Positions 18,161-27,044 of a DNA stretch of 64,000 bases are shown one piece after another (position 1 is the stretch's first letter; each line of letters opens with the position of its first letter). The translations under genes were made by a program, and so were the position numbers. This DNA is from an uncultured Duncaniella sp. (GTDB lineage Bacteria > Bacteroidota > Bacteroidia > Bacteroidales > Muribaculaceae). The notes under the pieces are model-generated. The model was not told the origin of the DNA. It did no database searches and worked only from the letters and a program-made list of their open reading frames with translations. The stretch is from positions 10,564 through 74,563 of the forward strand of contig CAJULW010000002.1 in assembly GCA_910587515.1 (NCBI GenBank). Direction: 5' to 3'.

Positions 18161-19387
18161 ATGCTGATAACAAACATCGGTGTCCTCGCTGGAATCGACA
18201 GCGAGCGACACCTTTTCCTTCGTGGAAAAGAAATGGGAAAACTCGGCATAGCTGAAAACGCATGGCTCCGAGTCGACAACGGGCTTTTCTCTGGATGGGG
18301 AAGCATGTCCGACTGCCCTGAAACGTCCGACAGAATCGTTGACGCAAAAGGCGGCTATGTGCTGCCTTCTTTCTGCGATTCTCATACCCACATCGTTTAT
18401 GCCGGAAGCCGGGAACGTGAGTTTATCGACAAGATCAATGGTCTTAGCTACGAGGAAATAGCCAAGCGAGGAGGAGGTATTCTCAATTCAGCCGACCTGC
18501 TTCATGAGACATCTGAAGACGAGCTTTACCGACAGGCCATGATTCGTGCGAGAGAAATCATGTCGATGGGCACAGGTTGTGTGGAAATCAAAAGCGGATA
18601 CGGACTCACCACGGCCGACGAGTTAAAAATGTTGCGCGTGATAGCCCGGATATCGGAAAGCGTGCCCATGAAAGTCAAAGCCACATTTCTTGGGGCACAC
18701 GCTGTCGGTCGTCTATACAAAGACCGTCAAAACGAATACGTAAACCTGGTTTGCGAAGAAATGATCCCTGCGGTAGCGGCTGAAGGGCTGGCGGATTTCG
18801 TCGACGTGTTTTGCGATACCGGCTTCTTCACTGTAGAAGATACGGACCGTATACTTTCCGCAGCTTCAAAATATGGCCTGCGCCCGAAAATCCACGCCAA
18901 TGAACTTGCCGTTTCCGGAGGGGTACAGGTCGGAGTGAAACACAAAGCCCTCTCCGTCGATCATCTCGAAAGAATCGGTGACGAGGAAATAGCCATCCTC
19001 TCTAAAAATCAGACAGTGGCCACAATGCTCCCGGGAGCCTCTTTCTTCCTTGGAATGCCATACGGCCCCGCACGCAAAGCCATTGACAGCGATGCGGTAG
19101 TGGCGCTCGCATCGGACTATAACCCCGGATCATCCCCTTCTGGCAATATGCGTATGGTGATGTCACTCGGATGCATAAAGATGAAATTGACTCCTGATGA
19201 AGCTATCAACGCAACCACAATAAACGGGGCGTATGCCATGGGCGAAAGTGAAAATTACGGTTCTATCGCTCCGGGCAAGATTGCCAATTTCTATATTACC
19301 GCTCCGATGCCATCGATTGATTTTTATCCGTATGCCTATGAGACCCCTTTAATCAAAGAAGTCTATCTAAAAGGCGAGACAATATGA
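18161..19387 (+). CDS. hutI: Imidazolonepropionase
   Basis: Hydrolyses imidazolone propionate to formiminoglutamate, between HutU and FtcD. It belongs to the amidohydrolase superfamily. From the ATG at 18161 the protein has 408 residues, the family length; an upstream in-frame TTG at 18122 lies inside hutH and is unlikely. Metal ligands are visible in FCDSHTHIVYAG, in IHANEL, and in the later SDYNPGSSPSGNM stretch. VEIKSGYGLT is also diagnostic. It is the last gene of the operon. No hutC-like regulator is in the window. Confidence 0.94.
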   Translation: MLITNIGVLAGIDSERHLFLRGKEMGKLGIAENAWLRVDNGLFSGWGSMSDCPETSDRIVDAKGGYVLPSFCDSHTHIVYAGSREREFIDKINGLSYEEIAKRGGGILNSADLLHETSEDELYRQAMIRAREIMSMGTGCVEIKSGYGLTTADELKMLRVIARISESVPMKVKATFLGAHAVGRLYKDRQNEYVNLVCEEMIPAVAAEGLADFVDVFCDTGFFTVEDTDRILSAASKYGLRPKIHANELAVSGGVQVGVKHKALSVDHLERIGDEEIAILSKNQTVATMLPGASFFLGMPYGPARKAIDSDAVVALASDYNPGSSPSGNMRMVMSLGCIKMKLTPDEAINATTINGAYAMGESENYGSIAPGKIANFYITAPMPSIDFYPYAYETPLIKEVYLKGETI

Positions 19388-19401
19388 CGACAGCCATCAC
19401 A

Positions 19402-19432
19402 CAATAAGAGTTGTAAAAAGCTCTATCTATTG
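19402..19432. terminator. Possible shared hairpin between hutI and yraN
   Basis: CAATA-AGAG (19402-19410) can pair with CTCT and TATTG (19421-19432) with a small bulge. It lies between converging genes and overlaps the yraN stop codon. It is a weak call. Confidence 0.3.
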
Positions 19433-19791
19433 TTAAGAACCGGTAGGAACGCATCGGGAATATGCTCAATAGTATAATTCCCGGGCGTTCCTATTATCAG
19501 TATTATATCAAATCGAGGTTCGAGAGGAATGTCATATGCGCGCATATAGCTATCAGCGGCACGCACGAGCCTGCTGCGCTTGCGGTTGTCGACCGCATCG
19601 ATTGGATCGGTGAAATCAGTAGAGCGTGTCTTTACCTCGACAAAACAGACGGTGTCATCTTTCGTCGCTATAAAATCAATCTCTACACCGGCCACCCGGA
19701 TGTTCTCGCCCGACACGGCATAGCCTTGTACAAGCAGATACTCGCGTGCTACCCGCTCTCCCCACTTGCCAAGTTCATTATGTCCGGCCAC
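19423..19791 (-). CDS. YraN / UPF0102 family nuclease-like protein
   Basis: A protein of 122 residues with a restriction-endonuclease-like fold whose cellular role is not established. The PD-(D/E)xK core is visible: GVEIDFIATKDDTVCFVEVKTR (Asp and the Glu-x-Lys). It is preceded by the N-terminal GHNELGKWGERVAREYL, typical of the family. It lies between the end of the hut operon (convergent) and obgE (same strand, 50 bp). Confidence 0.9.
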   Translation of the reverse strand: MAGHNELGKWGERVAREYLLVQGYAVSGENIRVAGVEIDFIATKDDTVCFVEVKTRSTDFTDPIDAVDNRKRSRLVRAADSYMRAYDIPLEPRFDIILIIGTPGNYTIEHIPDAFLPVLNNR

Positions 19792-19841
19792 CTTATAATA
19801 TATTCGAAGATGTCTAAAATTGAATCAAAATTCAGAATAAA

Positions 19842-21026
19842 TCAGTCCTCGATTCCGTCCTCATCAAGCATCTCATATCCGTAGTCCTCGCCTTCAAAAT
19901 CTTCATCATCGAGATATTCCTCCTCTTCATCCATAGCTGGCGCATTTTCAAAGATAAATTCATCCTCCTCACGCACACGATGATGCCCATCAAGCGGACG
20001 ATGTGTGATAGGCGCTACTTCTATACGGTTGCGCTCGTCAGTGATCTCAGACCATAGCATATCCTTCAGGCCGGACAAGCCCATGCCCGTCACAGCGGAG
20101 ATGAATACATGTGGCACACCTTCGGGCAAAGAGGACTCAATCTCCGCCATCAGCTCATCGTCAAGCATGTCGCTTTTAGATATAGCCAACACACGGGGCT
20201 TATCGGCAAGCTGTGGATTGAAACGTACAAGCTCGTTGACAAGTATATCATACTGAGCTTTTATGTCGTCAGCGTCGGCAGGAACCATAAAAAGCAGCAC
20301 CGCGTTTCGTTCGATATGACGCAAGAACCGCAAGCCCAAACCTTTACCTTCGCTCGCACCTTCTATTATACCAGGAATATCGGCCATTACAAACGAACGA
20401 TTATCCCTATATGAGACTATACCGAGCTGAGGCTCCATAGTGGTGAAAGGATAATCGGCTATCTTCGGTCGGGCTGCTGATATCGATGACAGAAGAGTGG
20501 ATTTTCCGGCATTCGGAAATCCGACAAGACCAACATCGGCCAAAAGTTTCAACTCCATTATAATTGACTTTTCAATAGCCGGTTCGCCCGGCTGGGCATA
20601 ACGCGGAGTCCGGTTTGTAGCACTTTTGAAATGCCAGTTGCCAAGGCCACCGCGACCACCGCGAAGAAGCTTCACTTCCTCACCGTCAGCAGTAACCTCA
20701 CATAGAAATTCTCCGGTTTCAGCGTCAAAGACCACAGTTCCGCACGGAACATCAACCACAACGTCTTCGCCATCCTTCCCGAATGATCTCCCACCCGAAC
20801 CACTTTGTCCGTTACCAGCGAAAATATGGCGCCTGTATCGCAGAGGGAGCAAAGTCCACATGTGGCTGTTGCCGCGAAGGATTATATGACCGCCACGACC
20901 ACCGTCGCCACCGTCTGGGCCTCCTTTAGGTACATATTTGGCACGGTAAAAATGCCTGGAACCGGCACCGCCTTTACCTGAACGGCAGAGGACTTTCACA
21001 TAGTCTATAAAATTAGAGTCAGCCAT
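19842..21026 (-). CDS. obgE: Obg-family GTPase
   Basis: Ribosome-associated GTPase involved in 50S assembly and the stringent response. From MADSNFIDYVKVLCRSG (ATG at 21026) it has 394 residues; an upstream in-frame ATG at 21107 would add 27 residues not typical of the family. The glycine-rich Obg domain (GGPDGGDGGRGGHI) is followed by the G domain with the P-loop GFPNAGKST, the switch region DIPGIIEGASEGKGLG and a specificity loop SKSD. A strongly acidic C-terminal tail (around DEEEEYLDDEDFEGEDY) replaces the OCT domain found in some bacteria. It is downstream of the nucleotidyltransferase gene (67 bp). Confidence 0.95.
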   Translation of the reverse strand: MADSNFIDYVKVLCRSGKGGAGSRHFYRAKYVPKGGPDGGDGGRGGHIILRGNSHMWTLLPLRYRRHIFAGNGQSGSGGRSFGKDGEDVVVDVPCGTVVFDAETGEFLCEVTADGEEVKLLRGGRGGLGNWHFKSATNRTPRYAQPGEPAIEKSIIMELKLLADVGLVGFPNAGKSTLLSSISAARPKIADYPFTTMEPQLGIVSYRDNRSFVMADIPGIIEGASEGKGLGLRFLRHIERNAVLLFMVPADADDIKAQYDILVNELVRFNPQLADKPRVLAISKSDMLDDELMAEIESSLPEGVPHVFISAVTGMGLSGLKDMLWSEITDERNRIEVAPITHRPLDGHHRVREEDEFIFENAPAMDEEEEYLDDEDFEGEDYGYEMLDEDGIED

Positions 21027-21093
21027 GAGCGGATGATTGGAGAATTGTTTATTGATGATTATAATATATGTAACGTACGAAGACAGTAAATAG

Positions 21094-22173
21094 TTATCGG
21101 AGATCACCTGGCCGGTGATGGCTCATCAGTTCACAGGCGTGTGCGAAATCAGCCGGAGATCCAATGTCGATCCATGTCCCGTTAATCGGAAAATAAGTCA
21201 CTACAGAGCCAGCGTTTATCGCGTCTTCAATCAGATCGGTTGCATCCGTGCGTGTATCTTTCGGTATGGCACGCAGCAGACGGTTCGAAATAATATAAAT
21301 GCCGGCATTGGCATAATAGGAATAAGATGGTTTTTCAGACAACGCGCACACTCGTTCTCCATCTGTGTCGAGAATTGCATACGGCACTGAAATGTTGTAT
21401 GGAACAGCCGCTATTGTTATGTCGGCCCGCCTTTCACGATGCCTAAGATAGAGCTCCTCGAAAGATACGGTGGTCAGAAGATCGGAATTCATTACGATCG
21501 TGTCGCCTTCTTCCGGAATATCGACCAACGAAACCGATCCAATGGTTCCGAGCGCGAACGGCTCTCTCACACATTTAACTTTGACACCAGCGACAGGAAC
21601 GGAGAAATGCTCCTCAAGCTGTTCGGCGAGATAGTTAACCGTCACACTTATGTCTTCAACTCCCACAGCAGCGAGAGCCTCTATATTGTAGTCAATAATG
21701 GCCTTGTCTCCTATGGATAAGAGTGGTTTTGGAGTCGACAATGTCATCGGACGCAAACGTTCACCCTTGCCTCCGGCCATGAGCACGGCTCTGACAGGCA
21801 GAATCGACTTTGTGATGCGTGTGTCTATCAGACGGATTATATGCCCGTAGTTATCCAAAATCGGTATAAGGCTCAAGCGATATTTTTTCAACCGACGCAA
21901 CGTGGCTGGATCTATCTCATTTTCACGTAAGGCGCGAAAATCACGGAACATGGCATCAGAAACTTCCTTGTCAAGCCCCACACCCCGCAATATCGCCCTA
22001 CGGACATCTCCATCGGTCAGCGTACCTGTCATACGGCCTTCCAAGTCAGTAGCTATCAGCGTCATCAAGTCACCCGACAGGGAATTCAATCGCTCTATAG
22101 CCTCCATCAGCGGAGCGTTATCCTGGATTATATGCTTGTCAATACTCATCTTTTGCATACTTACACAGCGCAT
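21094..22173 (-). CDS. CBS-domain sugar-phosphate nucleotidyltransferase (PtmE/LegE-like)
   Basis: The N-terminal ~115 residues form a CBS pair (MTGTLTDGDVRRAIL; LSLIPILDNYGHIIRLID). A nucleotidyltransferase domain follows, with the signature AVLMAGGKGERLRPMTLSTPKPLL, the metal-binding region NSDLL, and NGTWIDIGSPADFA near the end. This layout matches the glucosamine-1-phosphate guanylyltransferase PtmE of the Campylobacter legionaminate pathway; the substrate here is inferred. The next two upstream genes encode a CMP-sugar synthetase and a hydrolysing epimerase, which supports this. Possible starts are ATGs at 22173, 22158 and 22149. The gap to the upstream gene is 15 bp. Confidence 0.82.
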   Translation of the reverse strand: MRCVSMQKMSIDKHIIQDNAPLMEAIERLNSLSGDLMTLIATDLEGRMTGTLTDGDVRRAILRGVGLDKEVSDAMFRDFRALRENEIDPATLRRLKKYRLSLIPILDNYGHIIRLIDTRITKSILPVRAVLMAGGKGERLRPMTLSTPKPLLSIGDKAIIDYNIEALAAVGVEDISVTVNYLAEQLEEHFSVPVAGVKVKCVREPFALGTIGSVSLVDIPEEGDTIVMNSDLLTTVSFEELYLRHRERRADITIAAVPYNISVPYAILDTDGERVCALSEKPSYSYYANAGIYIISNRLLRAIPKDTRTDATDLIEDAINAGSVVTYFPINGTWIDIGSPADFAHACELMSHHRPGDLR

Positions 22174-22188
22174 TTAACGGAAGATTGA

Positions 22189-22890
22189 TTATAAAGAGGA
22201 TTCCATCAATTTTTCAGCCACCAGCCAATCAACAGGCGAGTCCAAATCAACAGACCTCGACTTCGGCATCTCGTATGGGATGCGACGCGAAAAACGCCCC
22301 ATAGGCATGGACCGTAGCGACGAAGGATTAATGACATAGACAGCCCCATTGAACTGCCACGCTTTCGGAGCGTCCTGTCGACGGGTATAGCTTCCGTCGC
22401 CTTTGCTCACACGGAGCGAGGAGTCAACACCGACCTCAAAACAATCGTAATAAGGGTTACAGGCTGCTTCAGTAACGCTAACGACCATATCGACCTCAGG
22501 TGTATATAGTTTCAGACATTCTTCCACGTCTCTGACAGTACGCATCGGAGATGTCGGCTGCAACAAAACAAGCTTGTCATATACAATACCCCGGCTGTCA
22601 GCCCAATCCATGGCATCGAGAATCACCTCACGCGAACCTATACGGTCACCACCAAGTTCGGCAGGACGGACGTAGTCTACCGGCAATCCCGTAGCGGTGG
22701 CCACCTGACGTATTTCGTCATCGTCTGTCGACACTATTATATTACAGTCTGGGGCAAGGGTACGGGCAATGTCAATGGAATAGTGGATCAATGGACGCCC
22801 GCACAGTTCCTTTATGTTCTTGCGCGGAATACCCTTGCTTCCACCGCGGGCCGGAATGACAAATAACGCGTCTGAGGTATTACACATCAT
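22189..22890 (-). CDS. CMP-nonulosonate (sialic/legionaminic type) cytidylyltransferase
   Basis: Activates a nine-carbon acidic sugar with CTP. The protein has 233 residues. The N-terminal signature IPARGGSKGIPRKNIKEL is typical of NeuA, LegF and PseF enzymes, followed by IVSTDDDEIRQVA, LLQPTSPMRT and the late motif RSVDLDSPVDW, which carries the metal-binding aspartates. The family alone does not separate N-acetylneuraminate from legionaminate; the PtmE-like neighbour favours legionaminate. Its start overlaps the end of the epimerase gene by 11 bases, indicating translational coupling. Confidence 0.87.
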   Translation of the reverse strand: MMCNTSDALFVIPARGGSKGIPRKNIKELCGRPLIHYSIDIARTLAPDCNIIVSTDDDEIRQVATATGLPVDYVRPAELGGDRIGSREVILDAMDWADSRGIVYDKLVLLQPTSPMRTVRDVEECLKLYTPEVDMVVSVTEAACNPYYDCFEVGVDSSLRVSKGDGSYTRRQDAPKAWQFNGAVYVINPSSLRSMPMGRFSRRIPYEMPKSRSVDLDSPVDWLVAEKLMESSL

Positions 22891-24034
22891 AGAATTTTTT
22901 GTTTTTAAGTACTGGCAGTGGTGTTTCAGCTATAGCTTTCACCATAATCGGAAGTGTGTCTGGACGATAATATGGGTTCTCTGACTCTACAGCCAGTTTC
23001 TTACCTTCATGACTTAGCGCGAAAGCTATGGCCCGGGCAATCTCATCAGCACTGTCTCCGCAATGAATCACGCTGTTTCCGCTAAGTCTGCCTCGCTGAC
23101 GGACACCGATATCCACAGTTGGTATATGCATCGACGGAACCTCTACAATACCGCTTGAAGAATTGCCGACAACCGCACTGACACAACGGAGCGCGGAAAG
23201 ATAACGTTTTTTCCCAAGGGAGGGTATGATCCTGACCCTGTCAGGATTCATCATTCCATACTTTTCGATCTTGTCGATTATCACACGTCCACGTGAATCA
23301 TTGTTCGGATAGGTGATAAGTAGCTTTGATGACGGAAATCGGTCAAGAGCCTTAAGAAGCTCGTCGCAACGAAGACCAGGATCCGCATCGTCAAGAGTAG
23401 CGGGATGATAAGTCACAAGCAAAGACCCGTCTGGCAAAGAGAATCCGATAGAACTTTCAAGTTCTGCACGGGTCATCAAAGGCTCATTCATTATATTATA
23501 TACCCCGATGGCACCGGTATTGATTACACGCTCCGGCTCCTCTCCCATCGCAATCACTCTCTGACGATAAGGCTCTGTCGCAGTAAGATGCAATGAGGAC
23601 ATTTTGGTTATTGCATGACGTATGCTGTCATCGATAGCACCCTCCGATATCTCACCGCCAGCGATATGGACTACAGGCACTCTCATCATCAGAGCGGCTG
23701 TCGCAGTGGCAAGCATTTCGAATCTGTCACCAAGAATGACAATCAGATCGGGAGACAAGCGGTCAAGTTCACGAGCCATTCCTTCCATGCATCGGCTCAT
23801 CGCTGCTACCGCCCCATACGGTGTATCAGTTGAGTCCGGCATCTCCACACAAACCGGATTAAAGCCGTCTGCCTCAATCTCGGAGACGGTATCTCCGTAA
23901 CGGGGAGAAAGATGCATATTGGTTGCGACAACAATGACATCACAATCCGGACGGGCTGCGAGCGCACGCGCGACACCACTGAGCAATCCCCAGTCTGCCC
24001 GAGTTCCTGTCGCCACAACTATCTTTCTTGTCAT
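22880..24034 (-). CDS. Hydrolysing UDP/GDP-sugar 2-epimerase (NeuC/LegG type)
   Basis: Converts an NDP-HexNAc into a free ManNAc-type sugar, the precursor for nonulosonate synthesis. From MTRKIVVATGTRADW (ATG at 24034) it has 384 residues; an upstream start would overlap the YggS-like gene. Motifs: GTRADWGLL at the N terminus, ILGDRFEML, HIAGGEISEGAIDDSIRH, TYHPATLDD and VGNSSSGIVEVP. It is first of the three-gene set. The condensing synthase NeuB/LegI is not present in the window. Confidence 0.87.
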   Translation of the reverse strand: MTRKIVVATGTRADWGLLSGVARALAARPDCDVIVVATNMHLSPRYGDTVSEIEADGFNPVCVEMPDSTDTPYGAVAAMSRCMEGMARELDRLSPDLIVILGDRFEMLATATAALMMRVPVVHIAGGEISEGAIDDSIRHAITKMSSLHLTATEPYRQRVIAMGEEPERVINTGAIGVYNIMNEPLMTRAELESSIGFSLPDGSLLVTYHPATLDDADPGLRCDELLKALDRFPSSKLLITYPNNDSRGRVIIDKIEKYGMMNPDRVRIIPSLGKKRYLSALRCVSAVVGNSSSGIVEVPSMHIPTVDIGVRQRGRLSGNSVIHCGDSADEIARAIAFALSHEGKKLAVESENPYYRPDTLPIMVKAIAETPLPVLKNKKFYDV

Positions 24035-24056
24035 AAATTTGCCTATCTGATGATTA

Positions 24057-24731
24057 TCAATATTCCCTTTCGCCAAAAATGGAGGTGCCGACACGTATCA
24101 TATTCGATCCTTCCGACACAGCGATATGCCAATCATGGCTCATCCCCATACTCAGGATGGAGAATTTCGGATCGTCAGCAAATATCTCAGCCTTCAGATT
24201 TAAGAAACAGTGACGGATAGCCCTGAAATCAGAACGTATCCTGTCTTCATCATCCACATTCGACGCCATCCCCATGACCCCCAAAATGTCGACAGATTTA
24301 AGAGAAGCAATCAGATCCTTGGTCACATAAGCAGAAAGTTCATCAGGCGAGAAACCGAACTTTGTCTCTTCACGTGCGACATGAACCTGCAAAAGCACAC
24401 CGATCCGACGCTCCGCCTTGCATGCTTCGCTATCTATCGTCTCCAAAAGGCGAGACGAATCGACACTCTGTATGACATCGGCATACGCCACTACTTTCCG
24501 AACTTTATTTGTCTGCAAATGGCCGATGAAATGCCATATGATATCCGACGGAAGCTCTTTAGCCTTCGCTTCAAGTTCAAGAGCACGGCTTTCGCCAAAG
24601 ACACGTTGCCCGGCATCATATGCCTCGCGTAAAGCCCCGGCGAGATGAAATTTAGACACCGCAACAAGTTCTGTGCCCTCAGGCATATCACCGAGCAGCA
24701 TACGAATATTTTCGCTTATATAGGCCGACAT
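24057..24731 (-). CDS. YggS/PLPBP family pyridoxal-phosphate protein
   Basis: A single-domain PLP-binding barrel protein of 224 residues involved in vitamin B6 homeostasis; no catalytic activity is known for the family. The PLP lysine is Lys27 in VAVSKFH. FGESRALELEAK, WHFIGHLQTNKVR, LLQVHVAREETKFGF and LSMGMSHDWHIAVSEGSNMIRVG are the family blocks (some positions differ from the common LSMGMSxDxxxAI). It lies between the DUF4494 gene (48 bp upstream) and the sugar epimerase gene (22 bp downstream). Confidence 0.93.
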   Translation of the reverse strand: MSAYISENIRMLLGDMPEGTELVAVSKFHLAGALREAYDAGQRVFGESRALELEAKAKELPSDIIWHFIGHLQTNKVRKVVAYADVIQSVDSSRLLETIDSEACKAERRIGVLLQVHVAREETKFGFSPDELSAYVTKDLIASLKSVDILGVMGMASNVDDEDRIRSDFRAIRHCFLNLKAEIFADDPKFSILSMGMSHDWHIAVSEGSNMIRVGTSIFGEREY

Positions 24732-24779
24732 ACGAAATATAATTATTATCTTGGAGAGTATTTAACGTATGTTTTTTAC

Positions 24780-25226
24780 TTACGCCTCCTTGTTTTCACC
24801 GCTCAAGTCAGCGTCATACACGTCCATTATGAGAGTCTCCTGAATGGTATTTATCTCAAAATCCGCAAGAGTTCCTTTCATCCCTTCCATAAAATTGTCG
24901 AAGGCTTCCTTGAAACTGTCAGCGGCCACGAGTATCTGGGATATGGATTTTTTCTCTACCGCAGTCTTTTCATCAAGAGTGATGAACGCGACTTTTACAA
25001 GATACCATTTGTCACCGGTTTTTTCACGAAAGATTTCCGCAATCTTAGTTCTTTTGACAGCTGAAACGGAGAAATCGGATGTGAAATGCGCTATCTCCTC
25101 GGATATCCTGGCTTCGGCTTCCGTAAATGAAAGTGCGTCAACCATATATGCCTCGGTAACTTTTTTTATAGATCCGTTTTCCATTGTCTTATCATAGCGG
25201 ACTTTTGTCTCAAACCAATTTGCCAT
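24780..25226 (-). CDS. DUF4494 family protein
   Basis: A cytoplasmic protein of 148 residues in a family I know only from Bacteroidota, with unknown function. It begins MANWFETKVRYDKTMENG. It contains VTEAYMVDALSFTEAEARI and KVAFITLDEKTAVEKKS, the pattern on which I base the family name. No signal peptide or membrane segment is seen. It is probably first in the minus-strand group leading to YggS. A -7-like element lies 73 bp upstream (TAATTTTG on the minus strand, 25307-25300). Confidence 0.85.
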   Translation of the reverse strand: MANWFETKVRYDKTMENGSIKKVTEAYMVDALSFTEAEARISEEIAHFTSDFSVSAVKRTKIAEIFREKTGDKWYLVKVAFITLDEKTAVEKKSISQILVAADSFKEAFDNFMEGMKGTLADFEINTIQETLIMDVYDADLSGENKEA

Positions 25227-25624
25227 TGTGATATGCGATATTTTTAGTGAATAATTTCAAATTTGTCAACGCCTTTGGCTTGACATCAAAATCAAGATAC
25301 AAAATTACGCAAAATCCACGATATTTCCCATCGGCCTATTAACGATTGAAAACATCAATCAAAAAAAAATAATTAAAACAGTTAAATTAAAATCCAAATA
25401 AGATAGTTTAAATCTCAGAACTTAGACCCGATTTAACTTTCGCAATCAAAACTCCTGGTTAAACACAGATATAGTATTTCTTTACAGAAACACACCAAAT
25501 CACATATCGACTCCAAAAATTTAATGATTTAGGACTTTTAATAAATATTTTTAACTACCTTTGTGCATAAACAAAAAGACTGTCTGCTCGACACCAAGTA
25601 CTAAACCTCAAAATACTACATCTT
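25227..25624. other. AT-rich intergenic region between divergent DUF4494 and DUF805 genes
   Basis: These 398 bp hold no supportable gene. They contain -7-like elements for both sides: TAATTTTG on the minus strand at 25307-25300 for DUF4494, and TACCTTTG at 25556-25563 for DUF805. No clear -33 box accompanies either. I see nothing else in it. Confidence 0.6.
25556..25563 (+). promoter_or_regulatory. Candidate -7 element of the DUF805 gene
   Basis: TACCTTTG matches TAnnTTTG and lies about 60 bp before the ATG. A clear TTTG -33 box is missing. Confidence 0.42.
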
Positions 25625-26008
25625 ATGTTTCAACGTCAATTAACTTTCGGTGAAGCTGTCAAGCGTGCTTTAACCCTAAACTATTGTAATTTCAACGGTC
25701 GCGCATCACGTTCCGAATATTGGTGGTTCGCACTCTTCTCGCTTATCGCATCACTCATCATCAGTATCGTATTTTTCAAAAGCGAAACTATGACATCGAT
25801 CGTAAGCGGTATTTTCGCTCTTGCAACCTTGCTACCCTCCCTCGGCCTTTCCATCCGTCGATTGCATGACACAGGTCGCTCTGGCTGGTGGGTGCTTATA
25901 AACTTTGTTCCCATCATCGGTTGGATCGTATATATCGTCTTCGTTGTCGGTGAAAGCCAGAACGTTCCCAACCAATACGGTCCTGTTCCTAACGTAGAGC
26001 AACGTTAA
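25625..26008 (+). CDS. DUF805 small inner-membrane protein
   Basis: An integral membrane protein of 127 residues with three predicted transmembrane segments (~33-52, 56-74, 88-108). The DUF805 pattern is clear: FNGRASRSEYWWFALF near the N terminus and LSIRRLHDTGRSGWWVLINFVP in the middle, then a polar tail NVPNQYGPVPN. Function is unknown. It is a single-gene unit with its own promoter element and a strong terminator. Confidence 0.93.
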   Translation: MFQRQLTFGEAVKRALTLNYCNFNGRASRSEYWWFALFSLIASLIISIVFFKSETMTSIVSGIFALATLLPSLGLSIRRLHDTGRSGWWVLINFVPIIGWIVYIVFVVGESQNVPNQYGPVPNVEQR

Positions 26009-26042
26009 AACGCTCAACGGTCACGTATACCGTTTTCGCATT

Positions 26043-26082
26043 AACCATCCTGTGTGAAGCTGAATATTCACACAGGATGGTT
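26043..26082 (+). terminator. Strong terminator of the DUF805 gene
   Basis: AACCATCCTGTGTGAA and TTCACACAGGATGGTT form a perfect 16-bp stem with an 8-nt loop, followed by CTTTTC. It is 34 bp past the stop codon. Confidence 0.8.
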
Positions 26083-26135
26083 CTTTTCACACAACCAGCC
26101 CTAACCTAAATAGCACGAAAAACCTATCACACCAT

Positions 26136-26167
26136 CTTGTGAAAGATGAGTTTTTTGAGTAATTTTG
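26136..26167 (+). promoter_or_regulatory. Candidate promoter of the DUF3822-rsmD pair
   Basis: CTTG (26136-26139), a 20-bp spacer and TAATTTTG (26160-26167) fit the Bacteroidota promoter. The leader before the ATG at 26187 would be only about 13 nt. Confidence 0.5.
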
Positions 26168-26186
26168 TCTCAATATCCACACATAA

Positions 26187-27044
26187 ATGACAAACGGAAC
26201 ATTAGAAAAAGACTGTGTGACGAATCCCGAAATGAGCAATCTGCTCATGCGCATAAGCCGGGATTCTTTTGATGTCGTCATCTATTCAATAATAGAAGAC
26301 AATTCGCTTATATATCGACATTTCAATATCGACACACTCGCATCATCCAGGCTCAATGCACTTGAAAACATCGTATATGACAATCCCGCTCTTCTATGTG
26401 ACTTCCGCAAGATCCATTGTGTCATCGAAACATCCGACATAGTGCTCATCCCTTCTGAATGTGTCTCCGATTCAGACAGAAAACTACTGTTCGACACTGC
26501 ATTTCCCGAAAAAAAGACAGAAATAGCCACGGATACTACCGCGACGGAGAACGCTTTGATACTTATGGGTATAGATCCTGAGCTAAAAGCATTTCTCAAG
26601 CGCACGTTCCACGATATATGCATTAGTAGTAATTTAGGATCGCTATGCCGATATTTTGCAACAAAATCCGGTCTGACAAACAAACCAAAGATGGCCGCAA
26701 ATATACGCACCGGCTCTATGGATGTGATCGTAATCGACGGGCATAGGCTACTTATGGCAAATACTTTTCATTTCAAAAATCCCGACGATGCGGTCTATTA
26801 TCTGCTGGCATGTAGAAAAAACCTTGGTCTCGACCCTTACAACGACGATCTATCGCTCGCAGGCGACCAATCGATCCGGGAAAAACTCATGCCAATGCTT
26901 CGCTCTTTTATAGCCCGCGTAATACCAGTTATTTTTCCGCCACAAATGTTCAAAGCAGGAAAGGACGCTATGCTTGCCCCTTTCGACCTAATTGTCACAC
27001 CTCTTTGCGATTGCCCTAAAAAAAATGAGAATTATACGAGGTAA
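26187..27044 (+). CDS. DUF3822 family protein
   Basis: A protein of 285 residues, function unknown. The family name rests on its position directly before rsmD, usual in Bacteroidota, and on its general pattern. In the middle, alternating strands and a conserved-looking block (ANIRTGSMDVIVIDGHRLLMANTFHFKNPDDAVYYLL) resemble an actin-like ATPase fold, as I recall for DUF3822. No signal peptide or membrane segment is seen. Its last 20 bases overlap the rsmD start, so translation is probably coupled. Confidence 0.78.
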   Translation: MTNGTLEKDCVTNPEMSNLLMRISRDSFDVVIYSIIEDNSLIYRHFNIDTLASSRLNALENIVYDNPALLCDFRKIHCVIETSDIVLIPSECVSDSDRKLLFDTAFPEKKTEIATDTTATENALILMGIDPELKAFLKRTFHDICISSNLGSLCRYFATKSGLTNKPKMAANIRTGSMDVIVIDGHRLLMANTFHFKNPDDAVYYLLACRKNLGLDPYNDDLSLAGDQSIREKLMPMLRSFIARVIPVIFPPQMFKAGKDAMLAPFDLIVTPLCDCPKKNENYTR

